DNA from: JASHVB01 sp049522565
Lineage (GTDB): Bacteria; Pseudomonadota; Alphaproteobacteria; Acetobacterales; Acetobacteraceae
Length of the DNA stretch: 29,914 nt
Assembly: GCA_049522565.1 (NCBI GenBank)
Contig: JBEKNT010000036.1
Span: 1-29,914 of the forward strand
Direction: 5' to 3'
The position numbers were made by a program, and so were the translations under genes. Shown here in pieces: positions 1 through 6,099 of this stretch; position 1 is the first letter of the stretch; every line of letters begins with the position of its first letter. A model generated the notes under the pieces. That model worked only from the letters and a program-made list of their open reading frames with translations. It had not been told where the DNA came from and did no database searches.

Positions 1-671
1 GTCTGCACCGCCTCGTCCGCCTCACCCGCCGTCCGGAGCGTGCCACTGACCACCAGCCCGTTGGGCCGCGCCGCCACCTGCACGTCACGCCCAGGCAACA
101 GCTTGCCGATCGCACTCGCCGCCTGCGCGGCAGCGTAGCTGGAGGGCTGCACGATTACGTCGTACTGGGCGATCGCCGCACCGTTGTCACCGATTGCTGC
201 GACCGTGGTACGCCCCGGCGCGACGCCGAGCACGAACAGGGAAGTCGGCGAGGCGGGACGCACTTCCGCCACGCGCGGGTCTGCGGCGAACACACTTGCG
301 GCCGGCGCATCCAGCGACACGATCCGGCCGGTGCCGGCTTCGAGTGCCAGCCCCTGCACACCCGGCATTTGCACGTGCGGTGGGGTTGCTTGACCCGCTT
401 GGGCATATCCGGTGGAGGCGGACTTTTCGGCAGGCGGAATGACGGTGCCCAACGGCCCGCCTCCCGAGATCACACTATGCAGGTTCATGCCCGCTTGGAC
501 GGTAGTCAGCGCGGTCGCCGGCGTGAGTGACGTCGCGGCAATGTCCCGCGCGATCGCTGCGGCCGCCTGGGCCGCGTCGGCGGGCTGCGCCGACTGGGCG
601 TGGGCAGCGAGACCGAAGCAGAGCCAGATGGCCGGCGATAAACGGCGGATGATCAAGTAAGGTCTGGTCAT
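1..671 (-). CDS. cpaC: Tad/Flp pilus outer-membrane secretin CpaC/RcpA, N-terminal part
   Basis: Read from 671 leftward, this frame stays open to the window edge, so the 3' end is missing. The product begins with basic residues (MTRPYLIIRRLS) and a hydrophobic stretch ending at AHAQSAQ, which looks like a Sec signal peptide. About residues 85-140 carry the pattern of the pilus-secretin N-terminal domain (...GRIVSLDAPAASVFAADPR, then FVLGVAPGRTTV), and the last visible residues fit the start of a BON domain. In this family the protein forms the outer-membrane ring through which Flp pili leave the cell. Its ATG overlaps the cpaB stop by one base (TGATG), indicating translational coupling in the tad operon. 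The C-terminal secretin domain cannot be seen here. Confidence 0.9.
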   Translation of the reverse strand, partial: MTRPYLIIRRLSPAIWLCFGLAAHAQSAQPADAAQAAAAIARDIAATSLTPATALTTVQAGMNLHSVISGGGPLGTVIPPAEKSASTGYAQAGQATPPHVQMPGVQGLALEAGTGRIVSLDAPAASVFAADPRVAEVRPASPTSLFVLGVAPGRTTVAAIGDNGAAIAQYDVIVQPSSYAAAQAASAIGKLLPGRDVQVAARPNGLVVSGTLRTAGEADEAVQ

Positions 672-1513
672 CAGAACCGGAACTCCTTGCCGTCGGTAGT
701 TCCCTGGTAGACCCGCATGATCCGGCCGTCGGTGCGCCCCTGGTTGAGTGCCGGCGAGACATCGCCGCCCCAGGTGGTAGGGGGCGTATCGCCTCGTGTT
801 TCGGGCGCTGCGTCAGCGGCACGCACGATGAGCGAGAGATGGCCAAGCCGTTCGGCCAGCGTCACGCGCTCGGCCTGCGCGGCGGTCACCTCCAGCGTCA
901 CGGTATGTGTGCTGCCTTGCTCAGTGCTCGGTCCGGTGGCGCCCTGCATCAGTTGCTGGTCGATCGCGATGACCCGGACATCACCCAGCACCGCTTCGGC
1001 CGAGGCACGGTGGGAGGCGGGTAAGGTCCGGTCGTCGGTCACCTGCGTCAGGATCACGTCGACATGGTCGCCCGGCCAGATCAGCCCGGCGGTGCCGCTG
1101 ACTGCATCGACGCCCACCGTGCTGGCCCGCATCCCCGGCCGCAGGACGGCGGCGAGGAAGCCGTGATCGCCCGGCCGCAGCAGGTCTGCTGGCAACAACG
1201 TCTCCTGTGGTTGCAGGCTGCGGCGCACCATGGAGCCGATCAGGTCGGCCCGCGCCTGCGGGGTGTCTACGCGGGCTCCTGCGGGCACCGCGGCAGCCAG
1301 AATCTCGTGCGGCTGGATGTCGTCGTATTTCAGCAGACTTCCTGCCCGCAGCGGATGCGCGGCCACAAGGATCTGCGCCTTGGCCGGTGGAGCGGGCGCG
1401 GCGTCCGCCACGATCGCTGGCTTGGCAGGAAGCTGGAGACCAATCCAGCCGACCAGCCCGAGCCCTCCGAGACCCAGCAAGATCGCCACCATCAGGGCTG
1501 TACGAAGGGACAT
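671..1513 (-). CDS. cpaB: Flp pilus assembly protein CpaB/RcpC
   Basis: This 280-residue protein has one N-terminal membrane anchor (about residues 5-28, rich in L, G and I) followed by a periplasmic region. Residues about 47-110 resemble the SAF domain of CpaB (ILVAAHPLRAGSLLKYDDIQ), and residues about 120-235 match the RcpC/CpaB domain, with GMRASTVGVDAVSGTAGLI and a PGDHVDVILT stretch. The family works in the periplasm or inner face of the outer membrane with the CpaC secretin and is needed for Flp pilus assembly. It lies six bases after cpaA and overlaps cpaC by one base, so the three are almost certainly co-transcribed. Length is usual for the family. Confidence 0.93.
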   Translation of the reverse strand: MSLRTALMVAILLGLGGLGLVGWIGLQLPAKPAIVADAAPAPPAKAQILVAAHPLRAGSLLKYDDIQPHEILAAAVPAGARVDTPQARADLIGSMVRRSLQPQETLLPADLLRPGDHGFLAAVLRPGMRASTVGVDAVSGTAGLIWPGDHVDVILTQVTDDRTLPASHRASAEAVLGDVRVIAIDQQLMQGATGPSTEQGSTHTVTLEVTAAQAERVTLAERLGHLSLIVRAADAAPETRGDTPPTTWGGDVSPALNQGRTDGRIMRVYQGTTDGKEFRF

Positions 1514-1519
1514 GGCGGG

Positions 1520-2038
1520 CTATCCGAGGAGAGCCGAGGAAGACAGAGTCAGGAACACGCCCGCTGAGATCGCGCAGGCGTACGGTAGGGACAGGCGGCG
1601 TCGGATCCGGCGTCGCTCGGCACGCCAGACGCGCCGGAGCAGGCCGGTGGCTCGTGGTGTTGGGCCGCTAGGCAGCAGTCGCGCGAGAGCAAGATAAAAC
1701 AAGGCCAGCGCGGCACCGGCGATGGCCGTACTTAGGATTAGTTCGGGTACCAAGGCGGGTGGAACCAGCAGCGTGCAGGCACTAAGCAGCTTAACGTCGC
1801 CGCCGCCGATCCAGCCGCGCCGCCAGCAATACCAGCAGCCGGCGAAGACAAGGCTGGCGCCGAACAGAGCAGGTCCCGATTGCCCGTCCAGCGCATTCAA
1901 ACCCAGCCCTGCTGCCGCGATGATCAGCGACACGCGGTTGGGGACGGTGCGCACCGCCACGTCGTGCGCCACGGCGAACAGCAGAGCTGTTGCCGCGGCG
2001 AACAGAAGCATCGAGTGCAACATTGCGGAATTGGTCAT
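1520..2038 (-). CDS. cpaA: Prepilin peptidase CpaA/TadV (A24 family)
   Basis: This 172-residue integral membrane protein has about five hydrophobic segments. It carries the two aspartates expected of bilobed aspartic prepilin peptidases: D26 in AHDVAVRTVPN, and D81 in GGGDVKLL (the GxGD motif). The large N-terminal methylase domain of classical PilD is absent, as usual for the TadV/CpaA class. Its expected job is to cut the leader peptides of the Flp prepilins encoded just upstream. A basic, arginine-rich loop (about residues 128-150) precedes the last helix. No strong ribosome-binding site sits before the ATG at 2038; an ATG 15 bases further in is possible. Confidence 0.92.
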   Translation of the reverse strand: MTNSAMLHSMLLFAAATALLFAVAHDVAVRTVPNRVSLIIAAAGLGLNALDGQSGPALFGASLVFAGCWYCWRRGWIGGGDVKLLSACTLLVPPALVPELILSTAIAGAALALFYLALARLLPSGPTPRATGLLRRVWRAERRRIRRRLSLPYACAISAGVFLTLSSSALLG

Positions 2039-2101
2039 CGGCGTGCGAGACCTCGGCTGGCGCCATGGCGATCGGACCGTTTCGGTCGCCTGGCTGGCCG
2101 C

Positions 2102-2281
2102 TTATCCGGCGGGCAGCGCGGCGACGATGGCGGCGAAGGTGCCGGCAAGCTTGGTGCCAAGTTGGGTAACTGAAGTCACGATGACTACCGCGACGAGGCC
2201 GGCGATCAGGCCGTATTCCAGCGCGGTCACACCACGGTCGTCCTTCGCGAGTGCAACGAGATTGTTGAGGAACGTGGGCAT
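2102..2281 (-). CDS. flp: Flp-type pilin, copy 1 (most promoter-distal)
   Basis: A 59-residue prepilin. A short N-terminal leader (MPTFLNNLVALAKDDRG) is followed by the Flp cleavage and assembly signature G/VTALEYGLIAG, with the glutamate-tyrosine pair typical of Flp pilins, and one hydrophobic helix. Processing after the glycine of DDRG would leave a mature pilin of about 42 residues. AGGAGA lies 5 bases before the ATG and fixes the start. It is nearly identical to the two other pilins upstream in the operon, differing mainly in the leader and around residues 39-46. It is followed by cpaA after 63 bases. In this family the product polymerises into thin adhesive Flp fibres. Confidence 0.93.
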   Translation of the reverse strand: MPTFLNNLVALAKDDRGVTALEYGLIAGLVAVVIVTSVTQLGTKLAGTFAAIVAALPAG

Positions 2282-2460
2282 CTCTGTCTCCTGTCAGCGT
2301 TGGTACGGCGCTCCAAAGGCGACGCCGCGCGATGTGTAGGACATGCTGATATCTCAGCAGTGTTGCCGGTCGGTTAACGAGGACGTTGCTGTGGCGGCTT
2401 GGGTAGACTCTGCCGGGACGCCATGGCGATCGGTTCGTGTTGTCCGGCTGGCGTCGCCGT

Positions 2461-2640
2461 CTATCCGGCGGGCAGCGCGGCGACGATGGCGGCGAAGGTG
2501 GCGGCAAGTTGTGTGCCGAGCGTCGTAACCGAAGTCACGATGACCACCGCGACGAGGCCGGCGATCAGGCCGTATTCCAGCGCGGTCACACCACGCTCGT
2601 CCTTGGTCAGTGCGTTGAGATTGTCGAGGAACGGGGGCAT
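2461..2640 (-). CDS. flp: Flp-type pilin, copy 2 (middle)
   Basis: A 59-residue Flp prepilin beginning MPPFLDNLNALTKDERG, then the cleavage/EY signature GVTALEYGLIAG and a single hydrophobic helix. The frame continues upstream of this ATG, but AAGGAGA is placed 5 bases before 2640, and the resulting length equals that of the other two copies, so the short start is preferred. It is the most divergent of the three in the distal half (SVTTLGTQLAATF against SVTQLGTKLAGTF in copy 1). A GC-rich perfect hairpin lies just upstream of its ribosome-binding site. Confidence 0.92.
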   Translation of the reverse strand: MPPFLDNLNALTKDERGVTALEYGLIAGLVAVVIVTSVTTLGTQLAATFAAIVAALPAG

Positions 2641-2662
2641 CTCTACTCTCCTTGGAACTTCG

Positions 2663-2690
2663 GCGCGGCGTTTCACAGGGGGCGCCGCGC
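2663..2690 (-). promoter_or_regulatory. GC-rich hairpin in the leader of flp copy 2
   Basis: Perfect 8-base arms GCGCGGCG (2663-2670) and CGCCGCGC (2683-2690) enclose a 12-base loop. In the transcribed direction the hairpin ends about 15 bases before the ribosome-binding site of flp copy 2 and about 130 bases after the stop of copy 3. No run of U follows, so a simple intrinsic terminator is unlikely. It could stabilise or process the upstream pilin message. Function is inference. Confidence 0.35.
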
Positions 2691-2820
2691 GAGCGTGTAC
2701 GACCGACTGGTATCTGAGCATTGGTGGTCGTCGATTAACGAGCACGTCGCTTCGGTCGCGCGGCTGAACATGTCTGGAAACCGTGGTGACCGAGCCTTTT
2801 CGATGGGCTGGGGTGGCTGC

Positions 2821-3000
2821 CTAACCGGCGGGCAGCGCGGCGACGATGGCGGCGAAAGTGCCGGCCAGCTTGTTGCCGAGTTGGGTAACCGAAGTCACGA
2901 TGACCACCGCGACGAGGCCGGCGATCAGGCCATATTCCAATGCGGTCACGCCACGCTCATCTTTGGCCAGCGCACTGAGGTTGTTCAGGAACGCGAACAT
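2821..3000 (-). CDS. flp: Flp-type pilin, copy 3 (first gene of the operon)
   Basis: A 59-residue Flp prepilin beginning MFAFLNNLSALAKDERG, followed by GVTALEYGLIAG and one hydrophobic helix. GGAG lies 6 bases before the ATG at 3000. A second in-frame ATG four codons upstream would use up that ribosome-binding site and would lengthen the leader relative to the sister genes, so it is less likely. It is probably the first and most strongly expressed gene of the tad operon, because no coding sequence lies immediately upstream. The mature part is identical to copy 1 except for a K/N change near residue 43. Confidence 0.92.
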   Translation of the reverse strand: MFAFLNNLSALAKDERGVTALEYGLIAGLVAVVIVTSVTQLGNKLAGTFAAIVAALPAG

Positions 3001-3378
3001 TGTCGTCTCCATGCTGCCTTCGCGCCAGGCGTCGCTGCGCCGTTGCGCGAACTGCGGGAACCTGCTGCCTGAGCATTTTGCCGGCCGACTGACGGACTCT
3101 TCGCTTTGCGGCTCCGTCTCGAGGTGGCGGGCTTTCCCGGCTGCTGCCGGGTCTGACGTGCCCCCTCGCACAAATCAGGAACATAGACCGTGAAGGTTAA
3201 TGAACCGTTGATGGCGGTTCGGTCTGCGGAAATGATTTGGATTTTGTTGGCCGGCTGCCCACCGTGACAGCCGGGGCGATTTCGACGCCCGGAGCGGCGG
3301 CCATTTGCAGCGCCGCGAAGCGTGCGCATCGCGGTGCAATGCCGGCATACCATCCTGCCGGTCCGCGATTCTGACTAG
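3001..3378. other. Intergenic stretch upstream of the tad operon; probable promoter region
   Basis: No convincing gene is seen here. The part just upstream of flp copy 3 must hold its promoter. On the minus strand a relatively AT-rich patch at about 3180-3250 contains GGTTCATTAACC followed by TCACGGTCTATGTTCCTGAT, the best promoter-like zone by composition, but no clear -35/-10 pair can be assigned. TTAAC also recurs inside the two pilin spacers. Confidence 0.3.
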
Positions 3379-3680
3379 GATGACGGCGGCGCGTGCTATC
3401 GCGTGCAGATCTTGGATAGCCAATCCGACATCTGGCCACCGCCGTGGTCGCCGCATCCGACCGACCTGTATGACAGCGACATTAAGGAACGCGCTGCGGT
3501 GTATGCGTACGGGTCGGCAATCCGGTGACCAATCCGAGTCTCATCAGTCCGTTGCAGGCGATCGGTGCCGGGACGAAGACGCTCGGGGCGGCCGCATGGT
3601 GGGGCAAGCCTTGCGAATTACCGACAGGCGGGCGGTTCCTGTGTTCTGGACGGCGCCGCGCAACTCCGCTGTCTGTGTGA
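3379..3680 (+). pseudogene. Possible remnant of one or two small coding sequences
   Basis: Two short frames look more like coding DNA than the surrounding sequence. Frame A (3379-3528) reads ...YRVQILDSQSDIWPPPWSP... and ends in TGA. Frame B could start at the GTG at 3525, overlapping that stop (GTGA), and reads VTNPSLISPLQAIGAGTKTL before ending at 3680. By hand count about three quarters of the codons in each end in G or C. Frame A has no plausible start codon after the TAG at 3376, so it is either a decayed 3' end or chance. No family is recognised. Confidence 0.2.
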
Positions 3681-3737
3681 TGCCGCGCGTCGTCTTCAAG
3701 ATCGCGATTGGCTTCGTACCGGCGCTGGGCCTGTTGG

Positions 3738-3827
3738 CGGAGGGGATGAGATTCGAACTCACGATAGAGGTTGACCCCCTATAACGGTTTAGCAAACCGC
3801 CGCCTTCAGCCACTCGGCCACCCCTCC
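3738..3827 (-). tRNA. tRNA-Ser (anticodon GCT)
   Basis: On the minus strand the 5' end GGAGGGG pairs with CCCCTCC before discriminator G, and CCA is encoded directly after it (3737-3735). The D-arm GCCGAGTGGCTGAAGGC, the anticodon loop TTGCTAA (anticodon GCT, decoding AGC/AGU), a long variable arm (about ATAGGGGGTCAACCTCTAT) and a T-arm with GTTCGAATC are all present. The roughly 90-base length and the long variable arm are typical of serine class II tRNAs. No T-rich hairpin terminator was recognised just downstream. Confidence 0.96.
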
Positions 3828-3917
3828 GCCAGGAACGGCACACACCCGGGGCAGGAAACCGCCGCCTTCAGCCACTCGGCCACCCCTCCGCCAGGAACGG
3901 CACACACCCGGGGCAGG
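3794..3917. repeat. Perfect 62-base tandem duplication including the 5' part of tRNA-Ser
   Basis: Positions 3794-3855 and 3856-3917 are identical in my reading. Each unit holds the first 34 bases of the tRNA (acceptor 5' strand, D-arm, start of the anticodon arm) plus 28 bases of upstream flank. The outer copy, 3856-3889, is therefore a tRNA 5' fragment lying upstream of the intact gene on the same strand, without a 3' half. Confidence 0.92.
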
Positions 3918-3981
3918 CCCGGACACGGCGTTTGCGTGGGTGGTTCTACGTGATCGCCCGCCCCAGCGTCAAACGGCGCGA

Positions 3982-4608
3982 TCAGCTCAGCCCCACCTCG
4001 AAGCCGCGCCTGGTCCCCGGTCGGGCCATCATCGTCGCGTACCAGCGCTGCACGTTGGGAAACTCGGCCAAGTCCACCTTGTGCCGCTCATGTCGCCAGG
4101 CCCAGCCCAGTATGGCGAAATCGGCGATGGAGCATGTGTCGGCGACGTACTCCCGGCCGGCCAGACGCTTGTCGAGCACGCCATACAGCCGCCGAGTCTC
4201 CTTGCTGTATCGCTCCAGCCCATAGCGCCGGTCCTGTTCGTTCTCCACCTGGAGGAAGTGGTGCACCTGGCCGGGCATCGGTCCGAACCCGCCCATCTGC
4301 CACATCAGCCACTCCAGCACCGGCACCTGCGCGCGCAGGTCGGACGGGTAGAACTGCCCAGTCTTCACCCCGAGATAGATCAGGATGGCGCCCGATTCGA
4401 ACACGCTGATCGGCTTGCCGCCCGGCCCCTCGGGGTCGACGATCGCCGGAATCCGGTTGTTCGGGCTGATCTTCAGGAAGTCCGGGTTGAATTGCTCGCC
4501 CTTGCCGATGTTCACCGGGTGGACGGTGTAGGCCAGCCCCATCTCCTCCAGCGCCACGCTGATCTTGCGCCCGTTCGGCGTGTTCCAGGTGTGCAGCTCG
4601 ATCGCCAT
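3982..4608 (-). CDS. Glutathione S-transferase family protein, YfcG/YghU-like
   Basis: A 208-residue soluble protein. The N-terminal thioredoxin-like domain (residues 1-85) reads IELHTWNTPNGRKISVALEE, has the cis-proline region NNRIPAIVDP and ends with the glutathione-contacting FESGAILIYL. An all-helical C-terminal domain follows, with EWLMWQMGGFGPMPGQ and the conserved SIADFAILGW helix. These features match the nu-class enzymes (E. coli YfcG, YghU), which act as glutathione-dependent disulfide oxidoreductases and peroxidases rather than broad detoxifying transferases. GGAGGGG precedes the ATG at 4608; an upstream in-frame start exists but lacks such a site. It is divergent from xthA across 89 bases, which must hold both promoters. 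Confidence 0.9.
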   Translation of the reverse strand: MAIELHTWNTPNGRKISVALEEMGLAYTVHPVNIGKGEQFNPDFLKISPNNRIPAIVDPEGPGGKPISVFESGAILIYLGVKTGQFYPSDLRAQVPVLEWLMWQMGGFGPMPGQVHHFLQVENEQDRRYGLERYSKETRRLYGVLDKRLAGREYVADTCSIADFAILGWAWRHERHKVDLAEFPNVQRWYATMMARPGTRRGFEVGLS

Positions 4609-4697
4609 TGGTGATTGCCCCTCCGCTTGTGTCGGCCCGCAGTCTGGCCGGCGCACCGCTTGCGGACAAGCCGCCGCCCGCGCAAGCTTGGCGCGCC

Positions 4698-5468
4698 ATG
4701 AAGATCGCCACCTGGAACGTCAACTCGATCCGCCAGCGGGAGGGTCATGTGCAGCGCTGGCTGCAATCCTGCGCGCCCGACATCCTGATGCTGCAGGAGA
4801 TCAAGTGCGAGGCCACCGCCTTCCCGGCGCTGAGCTTCCACGGGCTCGGCTACCAGGCCGAGGCGGTGGGGCAGAAGGCCTATAACGGCGTGGCAGTGCT
4901 GGGGCGTATCCCCTTCACCGTCACCCACCGTGCCCTGCCCGGGCTGCCGGCGGACGACGCCCAGGCGCGCTACCTGGAAATCCAGGCCGACGGCATCACC
5001 ATCGCCGGCATCTACCTGCCGAACGGCAACTCCCGCGGCGAGGACGGCTTCGCCTACAAGCTCGCTTGGATGGACCGGCTGGCAGAGCATGCCACGGAGC
5101 TGCTGGAGGCCGACACCCCCACGGTGATCGCCGGCGACTTCAACGTCGCCCCGACCGACGAGGACTACGCGCCCGGCGCGCTGTCCCCCACGGACGCCCT
5201 GGTCCGCCCCGAATCCCGTGCCCGCTTTCGCCGCTTGCTCTGGCTGGGACTGACCGACGCGGTGCGCGCGGTGCATCCGCACGGCGCGGTCTATACGTTC
5301 TGGGACTATCAGGCCGGCGCCTGGCAACGCGACCTGGGTCTGCGCATCGACCACGCGCTGCTGTCGCCGACCCTGGCGGAGCGTCTGGTCGCCGCCGCGC
5401 CGGACCGCGAGGAGCGCGCCCAGCCACAGCCGTCCGACCACGTGCCGGTGGTGGTGGAGCTGAAGTAA
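4698..5468 (+). CDS. xthA: Exodeoxyribonuclease III (AP endonuclease family)
   Basis: A 256-residue exonuclease III with all family motifs: WNVNS at the N-terminus, LQEIK with the metal-binding glutamate, the YLPNGN loop, GDFNVAPTDED, RIDH near residue 215, and the terminal SDHVP with the catalytic histidine. The enzyme incises DNA 5' of abasic sites and removes 3' blocking groups and nucleotides in base excision repair. The start was placed at the ATG at 4698 because the protein then begins MKIATWNVNSIR as in the family; the same frame runs upstream to 4608 with no domain sense. The ribosome-binding site is weak. Transcription is divergent from the glutathione transferase. Confidence 0.95.
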   Translation: MKIATWNVNSIRQREGHVQRWLQSCAPDILMLQEIKCEATAFPALSFHGLGYQAEAVGQKAYNGVAVLGRIPFTVTHRALPGLPADDAQARYLEIQADGITIAGIYLPNGNSRGEDGFAYKLAWMDRLAEHATELLEADTPTVIAGDFNVAPTDEDYAPGALSPTDALVRPESRARFRRLLWLGLTDAVRAVHPHGAVYTFWDYQAGAWQRDLGLRIDHALLSPTLAERLVAAAPDREERAQPQPSDHVPVVVELK

Positions 5469-5493
5469 CCGGATCCCCGGTCACTGCCAGCCG

Positions 5494-5559
5494 GGCGGCG
5501 TCTCATGGTCGTCTCGTTTTGCAACGACTGCGATCGTGGCGCATGACATGAGAGGCGAC
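5494..5559 (+). repeat. Dispersed repeat of the GGCGTCTC/GTCTCGT family, copy 1
   Basis: Begins GGCGGCGTCTCATGGTCGTC and ends CATGACATGAGAGGCGAC. It aligns along its length with 29792-29857, with its terminal blocks (GGCGTCTCATG and CATGAGAGGCG) roughly inverted with respect to each other. It lies 25 bases after the xthA stop. Confidence 0.7.
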
Positions 5560-5931
5560 TCATGGCCGAGCTGTTGACCCGGCCATCTATCGCGGCACCG
5601 CGGCTGCATAAATGACCAGGGTCAAGCGCCCGGCCATGACGGGTGGAGGCGGGGCTGTGCGAACCATTCGAGAGTCAATCTTGCGGGAGCCTGGCATCAC
5701 CGTGGCGTTACCGAGAAGGGCCACCGGAACCGTATTGGTTCTGCCTGCGGGGGACCGCCAGGACGATGGTTGTGGGCAGGTTGAGGGCGCGACGAACGCT
5801 GTACAAGCAGGCCTCCTGCGGCCCTCTGTCGCCCTCGCTCTGCCTCCTGAGTAAATTCTTGCGCTGCTGCGAGAAGACACATCCGATCCGCGGAACCCAA
5901 CAGCCGGTCGAGCGCCCGCCCCCCCCTCGGC
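5560..5931. other. Non-coding stretch between inverted repeat copies
   Basis: Between xthA and the acyl-CoA ligase I see no gene with a start, ribosome-binding site and family match. A minus-strand frame through about 5587-5850 gives a locally protein-like tail (TNTVPVALLGNATVMPG) but runs on antisense to the ligase and has no plausible beginning. The segment is bounded by two inverted copies of the same repeat and might be a remnant of inserted DNA. Confidence 0.4.
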
Positions 5932-5984
5932 CCACGCGTCACCGTCTCGCGTGCCGCGAAACGAGACGCCTACGAGACGCCGCC
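5932..5984 (-). repeat. Dispersed repeat of the GGCGTCTC/GTCTCGT family, copy 2 (inverted)
   Basis: Read on the minus strand it begins GGCGGCGTCTCGTAGGCGTC, continues TCGTTTCGCGGCACGCGAGACG and ends GACGCGTGG. This follows the same pattern as 5494-5559 and 29792-29857 over about 53 bases. Internally GTCTCGT and ACGCGAGAC can pair. Confidence 0.65.
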
Positions 5985-6099
5985 GGCACCGCCTCGCACC
6001 GCGTTCCCGGGAACCGCCATCAATCGCCCGAATGATTGCCTCTCGGCGGTCCGCCACGCCCCCTGTATCATGGCCCGCCACAACCAGGGAGGGCCGACC

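Larger units (their letters stand above)
2102..2820 (-). repeat. Tandem duplication unit containing flp gene plus leader (about 360 bases, two units)
   Basis: The stretches 2102-2460 and 2461-2820 are homologous end to end. Each holds a 180-base pilin gene followed, on the plus-strand map, by a related spacer with shared blocks (GACGCCGCGCG / GCGCCGCGCG, a GTGTA-GAC block, and GGTTAACGAG / GATTAACGAG). The third pilin (2821-3000) shares the coding part but its upstream region is different beyond the start. This implies tandem duplication of a gene-plus-leader unit, with pilin coding sequences kept similar afterwards. Confidence 0.75.

Noticed and set aside
2102..3000. Regularly spaced repeats considered as a CRISPR-like array
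   Set aside because: The repeated units are 180-base pilin genes with good ribosome-binding sites and reading frames.
3544..3843. A 99-codon minus-strand frame containing GRVAEGGGLLNRYRGSTSIV
   Set aside because: This is a translated tRNA-Ser gene, a frequent false protein; the tRNA explains the conservation.
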